A stretch of 64,000 bases of DNA from Jidongwangia harbinensis (GCF_020216025.1 NZ_JAIWNC010000004.1:62001-126000); one strand, 5' to 3'; positions 1 through 8,375 are shown, counted from the first letter of the stretch. Translations and numbers: made by a program. The notes: generated by a model from the sequence alone, not told the origin.

Positions 1-49
1 GCCGTCACCGGAGACTCACTCATGTCACAAAGATACCCGCACGGGGTAA

Positions 50-577
50 CTAGCCGGCGCGCTCGATCTCCACCCGCTCGATCACCACGTCCTCGCGGGG
101 ACGGTCACCCGGACCGGTCGGCGTGCCCGCGATCGAGTCCACGACCTTCGCGGACTGCTCGTCGGCGACCGTACCGAAGATGGTGTGCCGGCGGTTGAGG
201 TGCGGGGTCGGGCCCACCGTGATGAAGAACTGCGAGCCGTTCGTGCCCGGCCCGGCGTTCGCCATGGCCAGCAGGTACGGGCGGTCGAACTGCAGCTCGG
301 GGTGGAACTCGTCGCCGAACTGGAAGCCCGGGCCGCCGCGGCCGGTGCCGGTCGGGTCGCCCATCTGGACCATGAAGCCGGCGATGACCCGGTGCGAGAT
401 GGTGCCGTCGTAGTACGGCCCGCTGCCCTTCTGGCCGGTGCGCGGGTCGATGTAGTCCTTGGTGCCCTCGGCGAGCTCCACGAAGTTGCGCACGGTCGCC
501 GGCGCGTGGTCCGGGAACAACTGCAGCCGGATCGGGCCGTGGTTGGTGTGCAGAGTGGCGTAAAGCGTCTCGGCCAC
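50..577 (-). CDS. Cyclophilin-type peptidyl-prolyl cis-trans isomerase
   Basis: 175 residues, a single cytoplasmic cyclophilin domain that isomerises Xaa-Pro bonds. The core pattern HRVI..FMVQMGD is at residues 62-74 with the catalytic Arg at 63, and NGSQFFIT at 113-120. The position that holds the cyclosporin-binding Trp in human CypA reads HLNRRHTIFG here, so the Trp is missing and drug sensitivity should be low; many bacterial cyclophilins share this. The GTG start at 577 was chosen because AGGAG lies six bases upstream and homology begins there; a longer upstream reading has no family similarity. In Streptomyces the cyclophilin sits next to a DUF5324 gene near crgA and oriC (recalled knowledge), and a DUF5324-like gene is divergent here. 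Confidence 0.93.
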   Translation of the reverse strand: MAETLYATLHTNHGPIRLQLFPDHAPATVRNFVELAEGTKDYIDPRTGQKGSGPYYDGTISHRVIAGFMVQMGDPTGTGRGGPGFQFGDEFHPELQFDRPYLLAMANAGPGTNGSQFFITVGPTPHLNRRHTIFGTVADEQSAKVVDSIAGTPTGPGDRPREDVVIERVEIERAG

Positions 578-737
578 GGGTACTCCTGTCTGTGTCGCGG
601 TCGTCGATCCGCACCGCGGGCCGACGCTGGACAGTTCTTTGGCAGTTCGGATCCTCCCCCATGTGTCTGAATCCGGCAGCGCGGGGGTACCTGAGAAGGC
701 AACATGACGTGGAGAGAGCCACAGGAGGTGGGCACTG

Positions 738-1427
738 GTGTTTGAAACCATGCGACGGAAGCGCCGCAGCACGAACATGAAGAGCGAGCTCGGCCAGAGC
801 GTTGATCACTTCAAGCGCGCCGCTGCGATCGCCGCGCAGGAGACCAGCTCGACTGTCGGCCCGAAGTTCTCCGCGGCGCGGGACCGGGTGCAGCCGGCCG
901 CCACCAAGGCGAAGGGCGCCGCCACGAGCAGCTGGGACAGTGCTCTGGCGACGTTGACGCCGCTGGTGGCTGCCGCGACGGAGAGCGCACGGCAGTCGAA
1001 CGAGAAGGTGGTCAAGGTCGGCAAGAAGGCCGCCAAGGACAACCGGAAGAGCGCCAAGAAGCTCGAGAAGCACGCCGCGAAGGCACTGAACCGCAAGTCG
1101 TCGAGCCGCCGTGGCTCGCGTCTGATCGGTCTGGCTCTGATCGGTGGCGCGCTGGGCGCCGGCGCCGCGTACGCGCTGCGTCGCCGCCAGGCGGCCCAGT
1201 GGGACGAGTACGAGCCCAGCCGCCCGGTGACCGCCACCACGGCCGGCAGCGTGGACGACGCCGCGTTCGAGCCGGCGGACTCGGCCGCGTTCACTCCCCG
1301 CGGCACCGGGTCGGACGCCACCACCGTGGTGACCGACACCACGGACCAGACGTCCTCGACGCAGCACTCGGCGAAGGTCGCCCGGATGGCCGGCGGCCAG
1401 AACCCGAACGGCACCACCAAGAGCTGA
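738..1427 (+). CDS. DUF5324-like single-pass membrane protein
   Basis: 229 residues. The N-terminal 120 residues are rich in Ala, Lys and Ser and predicted helical, without Cys. One hydrophobic segment at about 129-146 (LIGLALIGG...) is followed by three Arg residues, which argues for an inside-positive membrane anchor. The C-terminal 80 residues are acidic and rich in Thr, Ser and Ala, probably disordered. AGGAGGTG at 723-730 sits eight bases before the GTG start and supports it. The product resembles the actinobacterial DUF5324 family, of unknown function. It is divergent from the cyclophilin gene, with a shared 160-bp control region, and convergent with eccB. Confidence 0.75.
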   Translation: MFETMRRKRRSTNMKSELGQSVDHFKRAAAIAAQETSSTVGPKFSAARDRVQPAATKAKGAATSSWDSALATLTPLVAAATESARQSNEKVVKVGKKAAKDNRKSAKKLEKHAAKALNRKSSSRRGSRLIGLALIGGALGAGAAYALRRRQAAQWDEYEPSRPVTATTAGSVDDAAFEPADSAAFTPRGTGSDATTVVTDTTDQTSSTQHSAKVARMAGGQNPNGTTKS

Positions 1428-1451
1428 CCCCGGGCACCGACTGCCGCACGT

Positions 1452-1482
1452 CGGGCGGGCACCGTCATCGGTGACCCGCCCG
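1452..1482. terminator. Bidirectional stem-loop between convergent genes
   Basis: A 12-bp stem with a one-base bulge and a six-base loop (gtcatc) lies between the stop of the DUF5324-like gene and the stop of eccB. It has no T tract on either side, as is common for hairpins in high-GC actinomycetes. It is placed to end transcripts from both directions. Confidence 0.55.
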
Positions 1483-1495
1483 TCGGGCTACCTGG

Positions 1496-2902
1496 TCAGC
1501 GGTCGGCGGTGGCCGATCTGCGGGCCCGCGCGGGATCCAGCGGCGGGCCCTGCGGCAGCAACGCCACCAGCTGGGCGGGCACCTGCACCGGCGCCTTCCC
1601 GGCGTACCCCAACCGGCCGAGCAGGTCCCGGGCGGCCAGCGGGTACCGCCGACCGGTGTCCGTGACAATGCTCACGGTGCCGCTGTCCGGCGGCGCGGTC
1701 GCCGACGCGGCGGCCGCCACCAGCGCGCCCCTGCCCCGCTCCACGTGCACCAGGTCGGCCTGCACCCCGCCGGGCACGGCCGGGGCACCGCGGACCGGCA
1801 CACCGGCCGGAACGGTCGGGTCGATCCGTACCCCGTCTCCGGCCTGATCCAGCGGGAGGGTCATGCAGACCCGCGCGGCCGGGGTGATCAGCTCCGGCAC
1901 GGCCGGCGGCAGGCCGCCGGCGTCGACCAGCTGCCGCCGGGAGGCCGGCAAGGTGTTGAAGGCACTGCCGAGTTCGACCGGCGGGTACGCGTCCGGCTCG
2001 GTCTGCAGCAGCAGCGCCTGCACCGCGGTGATCGGCGCCAGGCCGTCGGACAGCACGACACCCCACTGCTTGCCGTCGGTCACCAGCTGACCCACCCGCC
2101 AGTCCCGCACGCCGGAGTCGTCGCCGGCGTCCGGCACCGGCGGCGGGACGAGGTCCGGGCCCAGCGGCACCGAGTTCGCCCACGCCGCCGCGACCGGCCA
2201 CGGCTGCCGGTCGGCCCAGCCCAGGGCGCGCAGCGTGGCGGTGGCCCGGCCCTCCGGGAACAGGAAGCGCTTGTTCGCGTACACCAGGAAGATCCGCTCG
2301 GCCGGGTCCTGGACCAGCAGCCCGGCCGGCGCCTGGCCGGGGCCGGGCGCAGCGGCGACCCGGCCGTCCGCGATCCGGTGGCCGACCAGCAGCGTGCTGC
2401 GCGGGCCGGAGTCGGACGCGGCCGGGTCCGGCGGCTGCGAGCACACCGACCAGCGGCCGGTCAGCAGGCTGCCGGCGGCGGGCAGCGAGTCCGGTGCGTC
2501 CGGGATGCCCAGCGGGTCACCCAGCGGCACCTTGGCCAGGTGGTCCCGCGAGGCGCTGACCACCCTGGGTTCCGACCCGCTCGTGACGAGTAGACCGGAC
2601 GTGTAGTTGAGCACCGGGTGCAGCTTGCCGTCGGACTTCAGGAAGACGTACCGGGCGCCGGTGCCCTTCTCCAGGAACACCGCGGACTCGTCCTGCAGGT
2701 TGACGTTGCTGTGGCCGGTGAGCAGGCCGTAGACCGCGGCGGCGCCGACCGCCAGGGCCGCGATGACGAGGCTGACCAGTGCCGTGGTGCCGGCCCGGCG
2801 CAACGGCGAACGGTACGGGTCGGGCTCGTGCGTGACCAGCGCCGCCACCACCCGCTGCAGCGAGTACTGGTACGAGTGGAGCTGGTCCTGACGCGACGGC
2901 AC
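1496..2902 (-). CDS. eccB: Type VII secretion (ESX) protein EccB
   Basis: 468 residues. The N-terminus carries the EccB signature SRQDQLHSYQYSLQRVVAAL (residues 3-22), a cytoplasmic stretch, one transmembrane helix at about 39-61, then a long periplasmic domain rich in Pro, Ala and Asp. In mycobacterial ESX complexes EccB is a core membrane-channel subunit with ATPase activity reported for the periplasmic part. No EccC, EccD, EccE, MycP or WXG100 gene is in the window; the neighbours are CorA and a DUF5324-like gene, so it looks like an orphan copy, at least from this side. The GTG start at 2902 fits a leaderless promoter: TAAAGT at 2909-2914 ends six bases upstream. Confidence 0.93.
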   Translation of the reverse strand: MPSRQDQLHSYQYSLQRVVAALVTHEPDPYRSPLRRAGTTALVSLVIAALAVGAAAVYGLLTGHSNVNLQDESAVFLEKGTGARYVFLKSDGKLHPVLNYTSGLLVTSGSEPRVVSASRDHLAKVPLGDPLGIPDAPDSLPAAGSLLTGRWSVCSQPPDPAASDSGPRSTLLVGHRIADGRVAAAPGPGQAPAGLLVQDPAERIFLVYANKRFLFPEGRATATLRALGWADRQPWPVAAAWANSVPLGPDLVPPPVPDAGDDSGVRDWRVGQLVTDGKQWGVVLSDGLAPITAVQALLLQTEPDAYPPVELGSAFNTLPASRRQLVDAGGLPPAVPELITPAARVCMTLPLDQAGDGVRIDPTVPAGVPVRGAPAVPGGVQADLVHVERGRGALVAAAASATAPPDSGTVSIVTDTGRRYPLAARDLLGRLGYAGKAPVQVPAQLVALLPQGPPLDPARARRSATADR

Positions 2903-2908
2903 CCGGCC

Positions 2909-2914
2909 ACTTTA
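2909..2914 (-). promoter_or_regulatory. Probable leaderless -10 element for eccB
   Basis: On the minus strand TAAAGT ends six bases before the GTG start, and no Shine-Dalgarno sequence is present. This spacing puts the transcription start at the start codon. Confidence 0.5.
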
Positions 2915-2945
2915 GGGGTCGGTCCGGGTGCGTGGGGGGCGCCGG

Positions 2946-4067
2946 TCAGAGCCAGCCGTTGCGCCGGAACGCCCGGTACAACAGCACCGAGATGCCCAGC
3001 ATGAGGGTGACCACGACCGGGTAGCCGTACTGCCACTGGGTCTCCGGCATGTGCGCGAAGTTCATCCCGTACACGCCGGCCAGCGCGGTCCAGACCGCGG
3101 AGATACCGGCCCACGCGGCGATCTTGCGCATGTCGTTGTTCTGGTCCACCGTCACCTGCGCGAGCCGGGCCTGCAGGATCGAGTTCAGCAGATCGTCGTA
3201 CGACGAGACCTGCTCCACGGTCCGGGTCAGGTGGTCCTGCACGTCCCGGAAGTATCGGCGGATCTCCTTGGAGACCACGGTGTTGTGCGCGGCGGTCAGC
3301 GTGGCGAGCGGGCGTTGCAGCGGCACCACGGCGCGGCGGAACTCCACGATCTCCCGCTTCATCTGGTAGATCTGCTGCACCGAGGTGCCCGAGTCGCGGG
3401 AGAACGCGCCCTGCTCGATGATGTCGAGATCCGCCTCGACCTGGTCGGCCACCTCGACGTAGTGGTCGACCACCCGGTCGGTGACCGCGTAGGCGACCGC
3501 CCACGGGCCCTGCTCCAGCAGGGTGGCGCGGCCCGCCTCCAGGTCGGCGCGCACCTGCGCCAGCCGGGAGGCGTCACCGTGCCGGACCGTGATCACGAAC
3601 CGCGCCCCGATGAACAGCATCACCTGGCCGGTCTCGACCACCTGCGACGTCTCGGTGAGTTCCCGGTGCGGCACGTACCGGGCGGTCCGCAGCACCAGGA
3701 AGTCGACGCTGCCGAACTGCTCCAGCTTCGGTCGCTGCTCCGCCTTCACCGCGTCCTCGACGGCAAGTTCGTGCAGGCCGTACGTGCGGGCCACGGCGGT
3801 CATCTCGTCCAGCGAGGGCTCGTGCAGCCCCAGCCAGACGAACGCGTTGTCCCGCGCGCACGCCTCCCGGAACGCCGTCTCCGGGGTGAAGTCGCCCGGT
3901 TCGCGCTTGCCGTCGACGTACACGCCGCAGTCCACCACCGCGCTGAGCCGGTCCCCGTCGCGCCGCTGGTCGGCCGGGCCGTCGGCGGCTCCCAGGATGC
4001 GGTTCATCGCCCGCACCGGAGCGGTCCAGGCCCGCGACAACGAGCGGTTGATCCCGTTCTCACTCAT
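2946..4067 (-). CDS. corA: CorA-family magnesium/cobalt transporter
   Basis: 373 residues, the usual length for CorA. A cytoplasmic funnel domain of about 300 residues is followed by two C-terminal transmembrane helices, with the signature YGMNFAHMPE at the end of the first. The GMN motif forms the selectivity filter of the pentameric channel that takes up Mg2+ (and Co2+ or Ni2+). The C-terminus is basic (RRNGWL). The ATG start has GAGGGG nine bases upstream. It lies 43 bases before eccB on the same strand but has its own upstream region; a functional link to EccB is not evident. Confidence 0.93.
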   Translation of the reverse strand: MSENGINRSLSRAWTAPVRAMNRILGAADGPADQRRDGDRLSAVVDCGVYVDGKREPGDFTPETAFREACARDNAFVWLGLHEPSLDEMTAVARTYGLHELAVEDAVKAEQRPKLEQFGSVDFLVLRTARYVPHRELTETSQVVETGQVMLFIGARFVITVRHGDASRLAQVRADLEAGRATLLEQGPWAVAYAVTDRVVDHYVEVADQVEADLDIIEQGAFSRDSGTSVQQIYQMKREIVEFRRAVVPLQRPLATLTAAHNTVVSKEIRRYFRDVQDHLTRTVEQVSSYDDLLNSILQARLAQVTVDQNNDMRKIAAWAGISAVWTALAGVYGMNFAHMPETQWQYGYPVVVTLMLGISVLLYRAFRRNGWL

Positions 4068-4127
4068 GGCCGTGGACCCCTCTCGGTACGGTCGACCCGC
4101 CGGTGGGTCGTCGGAAGCGGCCCGAGG

Positions 4128-5222
4128 TTACCCGCGTACCTCCTCGATCGCGGTGGCCAGGCGCCGCACGCCCTCCTCGATCTGGTCCACGGTGACCGCC
4201 GAGAACGCCAGCCGGACCGAGTGCCGGCCGCCGTCCAGCAGGAAGTCACTGCCCTTGACGATGGCGACGCCCTTCTTCATGGCCGCCGGGAAGAGCCGGT
4301 CCACGTCGACGTCGTCGGGCAGGTCAACCCAGAGGAAGTACCCGCCGTCCGGCTCGGTGAACACCGCACCGGGCAGGTGCTTGCGGATCGCCTCGGCGAG
4401 GACCCGGGCCCGCTCGCCCAGCGCCGCGCTCACCGTGGCGATGGAGCGGTCGATGTCCCCGGAGACGCAGAACTGGTGCACGATCGCCTCGGACACCATG
4501 CCGGGCGAGATGTAGAGGTTGGTGGCCTTCTTCGCGATCGCGTCGATCAGCGCAGCCGGCCCGACCAGGTAGCCGACGCGGACGCCGGGGCAGACCGTCT
4601 TGGTGAAGCTGGACGCGTGCACCACCACGTTGTCGGTGTCCATGGAGAGCATCGAGGGCAGCGCCTCGCCGCGGAACCGGATGTCGACGTACGGGTCGTC
4701 CTCGAAGATCACGAAGCCGTACTGGGCGGCCAGGGCGAGCAGTTCGCGCCGCTTCTCCAGCGAGAGAGTGACACCGGCCGGGTTCTGGTAGTTCGGGATG
4801 ATGTGTGCCAGCTTGGGGCGCAGACCCGACTCGAGCAGGCCACGCAGCTCCGCGACGTCGATCCCGTCCGGCTGGATCGTCACCTGGTGCACCTTGCCGC
4901 CCAGGTTCTGCAGGTTCAGCAGCGTCCGGTCGTACGTCGGCTTCTCCACCACGACGTCGTCACCGGCCGACACCAGGTGGTTGAACAGGAACGCGTCCGC
5001 CTGCAACGAGCCGTTCGTGACGATGACCTGCTCCGGCGCGACGCCGTGCTTGTCCGCGATCCACTTACGCAGCGGCTGGTAGCCGACGGACGTCCCGTAG
5101 GCCGTCATCCCGGCCGGATCGGTGTCGAAGGCACGCGCGGCGGCGGCCTTCAGGCCGGCCACGTCGACGATGTCCAGAGAGGGGGCGCCACGGGCGAACG
5201 AGATCAGCTGCTCAGCGGTCAT
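4128..5222 (-). CDS. PLP-dependent aminotransferase, class I/II (MocR/LysN-like)
   Basis: 364 residues, fold type I aminotransferase without a GntR-type DNA-binding domain. The Schiff-base Lys lies in SSFTKTVCPG, the NYQNPAGVTLS segment matches the phosphate and cofactor-binding region, and VFEDDPYVDIRF contains the conserved Asp-Asp/Tyr motif. The closest subgroup is the 2-aminoadipate / aromatic aminotransferase group; the amino-acid substrate cannot be read from sequence. It is divergent from the NUDIX gene with only 38 bases between start codons, and both starts appear to be leaderless. Confidence 0.88.
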   Translation of the reverse strand: MTAEQLISFARGAPSLDIVDVAGLKAAAARAFDTDPAGMTAYGTSVGYQPLRKWIADKHGVAPEQVIVTNGSLQADAFLFNHLVSAGDDVVVEKPTYDRTLLNLQNLGGKVHQVTIQPDGIDVAELRGLLESGLRPKLAHIIPNYQNPAGVTLSLEKRRELLALAAQYGFVIFEDDPYVDIRFRGEALPSMLSMDTDNVVVHASSFTKTVCPGVRVGYLVGPAALIDAIAKKATNLYISPGMVSEAIVHQFCVSGDIDRSIATVSAALGERARVLAEAIRKHLPGAVFTEPDGGYFLWVDLPDDVDVDRLFPAAMKKGVAIVKGSDFLLDGGRHSVRLAFSAVTVDQIEEGVRRLATAIEEVRG

Positions 5223-5228
5223 GGGGCA

Positions 5229-5253
5229 AGCTTACGAGCCGCCTCGATAGGAT
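5229..5253. promoter_or_regulatory. Back-to-back leaderless promoters (aminotransferase / NUDIX)
   Basis: The minus strand has TAAGCT at 5229-5234, six bases before the aminotransferase ATG. The plus strand has TAGGAT at 5248-5253, seven bases before the NUDIX GTG. The two -10 elements lie 13 bases apart in a 38-base gap, so the -35 region of each promoter must lie inside the neighbouring gene. Initiation may interfere between them. Confidence 0.5.
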
Positions 5254-5260
5254 TTTTCCC

Positions 5261-5701
5261 GTGCCCCTTCACGTTGCCGGTGCTTTCGTCGTGGACCAGC
5301 AGAGCCGCATTTTCTTCCAGTTCCGGTCCCCGCAGCGCAAGCTTTTCCCGAACACCTGGGACATCGTCGGCGGACACCTGGAACCGGGCGAAACCCCCGA
5401 CGAGGCGATGCGCCGCGAGGTGTACGAGGAGACCGGCTGGCAGGTGTCCACGGTCCTGGCCGTGGTCGGCGAGTACGAGTACACCGGCGACGACGGCCTG
5501 CCGCGGCGGGAGACCGACTTCCTGGTCCGGGTGGACGGCGACCTGGAGCGGCCCCGACTGGAAGCCGGCAAACACACCGAGTTCCGCTGGCTCGCCGAGA
5601 CCGAGCTGGACCTCCTGGACCTGAACGCGCCGGTGGACGGCGGCCTGCTGAAACGCGTCGCGCGGGAGGCATTCGTGACGCTGCGTACCGTCGGGCTGTA
5701 G
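5261..5701 (+). CDS. NUDIX hydrolase
   Basis: 146 residues. The NUDIX box GX5EX7REVXEEXGW is complete (GHLEPGETPDEAMRREVYEE, residues about 40-59, then TGW), so the metal-binding Glu residues are present. The enzyme should cleave a nucleoside diphosphate linked to another group; the substrate is unknown. The WDIVGGHLEPGET context is the common MutT/ADP-sugar-like arrangement. The GTG start sits seven bases after TAGGAT with no ribosome binding site, which suggests leaderless expression. It is followed by the separately ribosome-bound cytidylyltransferase gene 57 bases downstream. Confidence 0.88.
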   Translation: MPLHVAGAFVVDQQSRIFFQFRSPQRKLFPNTWDIVGGHLEPGETPDEAMRREVYEETGWQVSTVLAVVGEYEYTGDDGLPRRETDFLVRVDGDLERPRLEAGKHTEFRWLAETELDLLDLNAPVDGGLLKRVAREAFVTLRTVGL

Positions 5702-5758
5702 CGACACCGCTATCCTCGGCTGGCACCCCCTCGGAATTCACCCGGAAGGAACCGCCAC

Positions 5759-6490
5759 ATGATCGGTCTGGTCCTCGCCGCCGGCGCCGGCCGCAGGCTG
5801 CGCCCGTACACCGACACGCTGCCCAAAGCGCTGGTCCCGGTGGACGGTGACACCACGATCATGGACATCTCGCTGCGGAACCTGGCCGCCGCCGGGCTGA
5901 CCGACGTGACCATCGTGGTCGGCTACTGCGCCAACGCGGTCGAAGAGCGCAAGGACGCGTTCGAGCAGAAGTACGGCGTGAAGATCACGCTGGTGCACAA
6001 CGACAAGGCCGAGGAGTGGAACAACGCCTACTCGCTCTGGCTCGCCCGGGACCACTTCGCCCAGGGCGCACTGCTGGTCAACGGCGACACCGTGCACCCG
6101 GTCGGCGTCGAACACACCCTCCTCGCCCAGCGCGGTCCCGGCATCCTGCTCGCCGTGGACAGCGTCAAGAAGCTGGCTGACGAGGAGATGAAGACCGTCT
6201 TCTCGGCGGATGGCCGCCTGGTGAAGATTACGAAACTGATGGACCCGGCCGAGGCGTTCGGCGAGTACATCGGGGCCACCGTGATCGAGGCGTCGGCCGC
6301 CGCCGACCTGGCCGACGCGCTCAAGACCACGTTCGAGCGCGACCCCAACCTCTACTACGAGGACGGCTACCAGGAGTACGCCAACCGCGGTGGCGAGATC
6401 CGCGCGGCCACCATCGGCGACGTCCCGTGGGTCGAGGTGGACAACCACGACGACCTGACCCGGGCCCGGGAAATCGCATGCCACTACTAG
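5759..6490 (+). CDS. LicC/IPCT-like CTP:phospho-alcohol cytidylyltransferase
   Basis: 243 residues with one nucleotidyltransferase domain. LAAGAGRRLRP (residues 6-16) is the nucleotide-binding loop, PKAL (22-25) follows, and NNAYSLWLAR matches the LicC/inositol-1-phosphate cytidylyltransferase branch (COG1213) better than RmlA or GalU. It should activate a phosphorylated alcohol as CDP-alcohol. AGGAAC/GGAAGG-type ribosome binding sequence lies upstream of the ATG. Its stop overlaps the start of the dehydrogenase gene by 13 bases, and that gene overlaps a CDP-alcohol phosphotransferase, so the three act together. Whether choline, glycerol, inositol or another polyol phosphate is used is not visible. 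Confidence 0.85.
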   Translation: MIGLVLAAGAGRRLRPYTDTLPKALVPVDGDTTIMDISLRNLAAAGLTDVTIVVGYCANAVEERKDAFEQKYGVKITLVHNDKAEEWNNAYSLWLARDHFAQGALLVNGDTVHPVGVEHTLLAQRGPGILLAVDSVKKLADEEMKTVFSADGRLVKITKLMDPAEAFGEYIGATVIEASAAADLADALKTTFERDPNLYYEDGYQEYANRGGEIRAATIGDVPWVEVDNHDDLTRAREIACHY

Positions 6491-7539
6491 CCCGCAGTGT
6501 GCAGACGCCGCTGCACATCGACGTCCGGCGCGGCGCGGTCGCCGACCTGGGGCGGATCCTGGCCGACGGGCGGATCTCGGCCGGTGGCGACGTGGCGGTG
6601 GTGGTCGGCCCCGGCCTGGGCGAGCGGATCGCCGAACTGATCCGGCCCTCGCTCGGCTCCGCCGACGTCTACACCACCTCCGGCGGCACCCTGGACGCCG
6701 CCCTGGAACTCTCCGCGAAGCTGCGCTCCCGCAGCTACGACGCGGTCGTCGGGATCGGCGGCGGCACCACGGTGGACATCGCCAAGTACGCCGCCACCCG
6801 CTGGGCGATGCCGATGGTCTCGGTGGCCACCAGCCTCGCCAACGACGGCGTCGCCTCCCCGGTCGCCAGCCTGATCAACGACGGCATCAAGGGTTCCTAC
6901 GGCGTACACATCCCGATCGGCGTCATCGTCGACCTGGACTTCGTGGAGAACGGCCCGGAACGGGTCAACCGCGGCGGCATCGGCGACGTGATCAGCAACC
7001 TCAGCGCGCTCGCCGACTGGGAACTGGCTCGCGAGGTGCGTGGCGAACCGGTGGACGGCCTGGCCGCGTCCCTGTCCCGGATGGGCGCCGAAGCCATGAT
7101 CAACCACCCCGGCGACATGACCGACGACGGCTTCGTCACCGTGCTCGCCGAGGCGCTGATCTCCAGTGGACTCGCCATGGCGGTGTGCGGCAGCAGCCGT
7201 CCGTCGAGCGGCGGCTGCCACGAACTCATGCACGCCACCGACTCGCTCTTCCCGGGCACCGCGTCACACGGCGAGCTGGCCGGGCTGGGCGCGTTGTTCT
7301 GCACGTTCCTCCGCGGCGACGAGCAGCGCTTCGCCCAGATGGCCGACTGCCTGGCCCGGCACCAACTGCCTCGCACCCCCGCCGACGTCGGCCTCGACGC
7401 CGACCAGTTCGTCGAGATCGTCACGTTCGCGCCGCGTACCCGGCCGGACCGCTACACCATCCTGGAACACCTCGACATGAAGCCGGACGAGATCCGCGGA
7501 AGGCTGGCCGAATATGTCGACGCCGTCGCCGCACGCTGA
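6478..7539 (+). CDS. sn-Glycerol-1-phosphate dehydrogenase-like (EgsA/AraM family)
   Basis: 353 residues, iron-containing alcohol dehydrogenase superfamily, COG0371 branch. GIGGGTTVD (92-100) is the NAD(P)-binding loop, TSLANDGVASP (118-128) follows, and the metal site is given by GIGDVISNLSALADW and GSSRPSSGGCHELMHATD with two His. The family consensus in the last motif has GxEH; here Cys replaces the Glu. Known members reduce dihydroxyacetone phosphate to sn-glycerol-1-phosphate (archaeal lipids, Bacillus AraM); other keto-phosphates are possible. The ATG at 6478 was chosen because homology begins there and it overlaps the preceding stop, giving translational coupling. Confidence 0.85.
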   Translation: MPLLARSVQTPLHIDVRRGAVADLGRILADGRISAGGDVAVVVGPGLGERIAELIRPSLGSADVYTTSGGTLDAALELSAKLRSRSYDAVVGIGGGTTVDIAKYAATRWAMPMVSVATSLANDGVASPVASLINDGIKGSYGVHIPIGVIVDLDFVENGPERVNRGGIGDVISNLSALADWELAREVRGEPVDGLAASLSRMGAEAMINHPGDMTDDGFVTVLAEALISSGLAMAVCGSSRPSSGGCHELMHATDSLFPGTASHGELAGLGALFCTFLRGDEQRFAQMADCLARHQLPRTPADVGLDADQFVEIVTFAPRTRPDRYTILEHLDMKPDEIRGRLAEYVDAVAAR

Positions 7540-8266
7540 GCCCGGTGGCGGGCCGCCCGCCGGCCCCCCGGCACCCAGTGCCGACGAGTACTACCAGGTC
7601 AACCGCGGCGGCGGCCTGTTCAGCGAGGCGGTCAGCCAGCGGCTCGGCGCCCGGATCGCGGTGTTCGCGTACAAGCACCGGCTGGCACCCACCGTCCTGA
7701 CGGTGGCGAACCTGGGCCTCGGCTGCCTGGTCTCGTTCATCGTCGTGGCGACCGCCGAGCCGGTCGCGGACGACCGCTTCTGGGCCTGGCCGATCGGTCT
7801 GCTCGCGCTGGTCGGCTGGCAGATCGCGTACGCCCTGGACTGCGCCGACGGCCAGCTGGCCCGGGTCACCGGACAGAGCAGCCCGGCCGGCGCCCGCATC
7901 GACGTGCTGTGCGACGTGGCGGCCCAGATCGCGCTGGTGTCGGCGCTGGCGGCCACCGCCGAGGCACAGGTGCCGGAAACACCGGCGTGGCTGTTGGCGG
8001 CGTTCGCCGGGACCTGGATGGTCAACCTGATCACGTCCGTGATGCAGTCCGGCCCGAACGCGGCCAGCATGGTGACCAACCGGTCCATGCCGGTGCGCGT
8101 GGTCAAGCTGGTCCGCGACTACGGCGCGGTGATCTTCCTGGCCGGCCTGGTCCTGACCGTGGCCCCGCAGCTGACCATCTGGCTGGTCGGCCTGTTCACC
8201 CTGATCAACGGCGCCTTCCTGGCCGCAAGCATCGCCTTCGCCGGCCGCGAGTCCCTCCGCCGCTGA
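7514..8266 (+). CDS. CDP-alcohol phosphatidyltransferase family membrane enzyme
   Basis: 250 residues. The active-site signature D..DG..AR(8)G...D...D is complete: D109, D112-G113, A116-R117, G126, D130 and D134, giving the dimetal site. About six hydrophobic helices follow the first 55 polar, Pro-rich residues. Such enzymes displace CMP from a CDP-alcohol with a hydroxyl acceptor such as a lipid, diacylglycerol, inositol phosphate or polyol. It overlaps the dehydrogenase by 26 bases and ends the operon. Acceptor and product are unknown; a sugar-phosphate or glycerophosphate-decorated lipid or wall polymer is the natural guess. Confidence 0.88.
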   Translation: MSTPSPHAEPGGGPPAGPPAPSADEYYQVNRGGGLFSEAVSQRLGARIAVFAYKHRLAPTVLTVANLGLGCLVSFIVVATAEPVADDRFWAWPIGLLALVGWQIAYALDCADGQLARVTGQSSPAGARIDVLCDVAAQIALVSALAATAEAQVPETPAWLLAAFAGTWMVNLITSVMQSGPNAASMVTNRSMPVRVVKLVRDYGAVIFLAGLVLTVAPQLTIWLVGLFTLINGAFLAASIAFAGRESLRR

Positions 8267-8298
8267 CCCCTCCCACCCCGCCCCTGCCCGCCCAGTGG

Positions 8299-8375
8299 CG
8301 TCGATCTTGGACCTTCGGTGGGGACAAAAGCCGCATCACACCGACGAAACGGGCACCACAAGTCCAAGATCGACG
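8299..8375. repeat. Palindromic element, copy 1
   Basis: Perfect 14-bp arms cgtcgatcttggac / gtccaagatcgacg enclose 49 bases, with weaker pairing continuing inward. The right arm and its inner flank (caccacaagtccaagatcg) match copy 2 at 8968-8987 with one difference. No target-site duplication or gene is evident. It resembles a REP- or MITE-type short interspersed element and may act as a terminator for the phosphotransferase operon. Confidence 0.7.

Noticed and set aside
2928..5624. 898-residue open frame on the plus strand
   Set aside because: It runs antisense through corA, the aminotransferase and into the NUDIX gene and reads as Arg/His/Pro-rich sequence with no domain. GC-rich codon bias makes such shadow frames.
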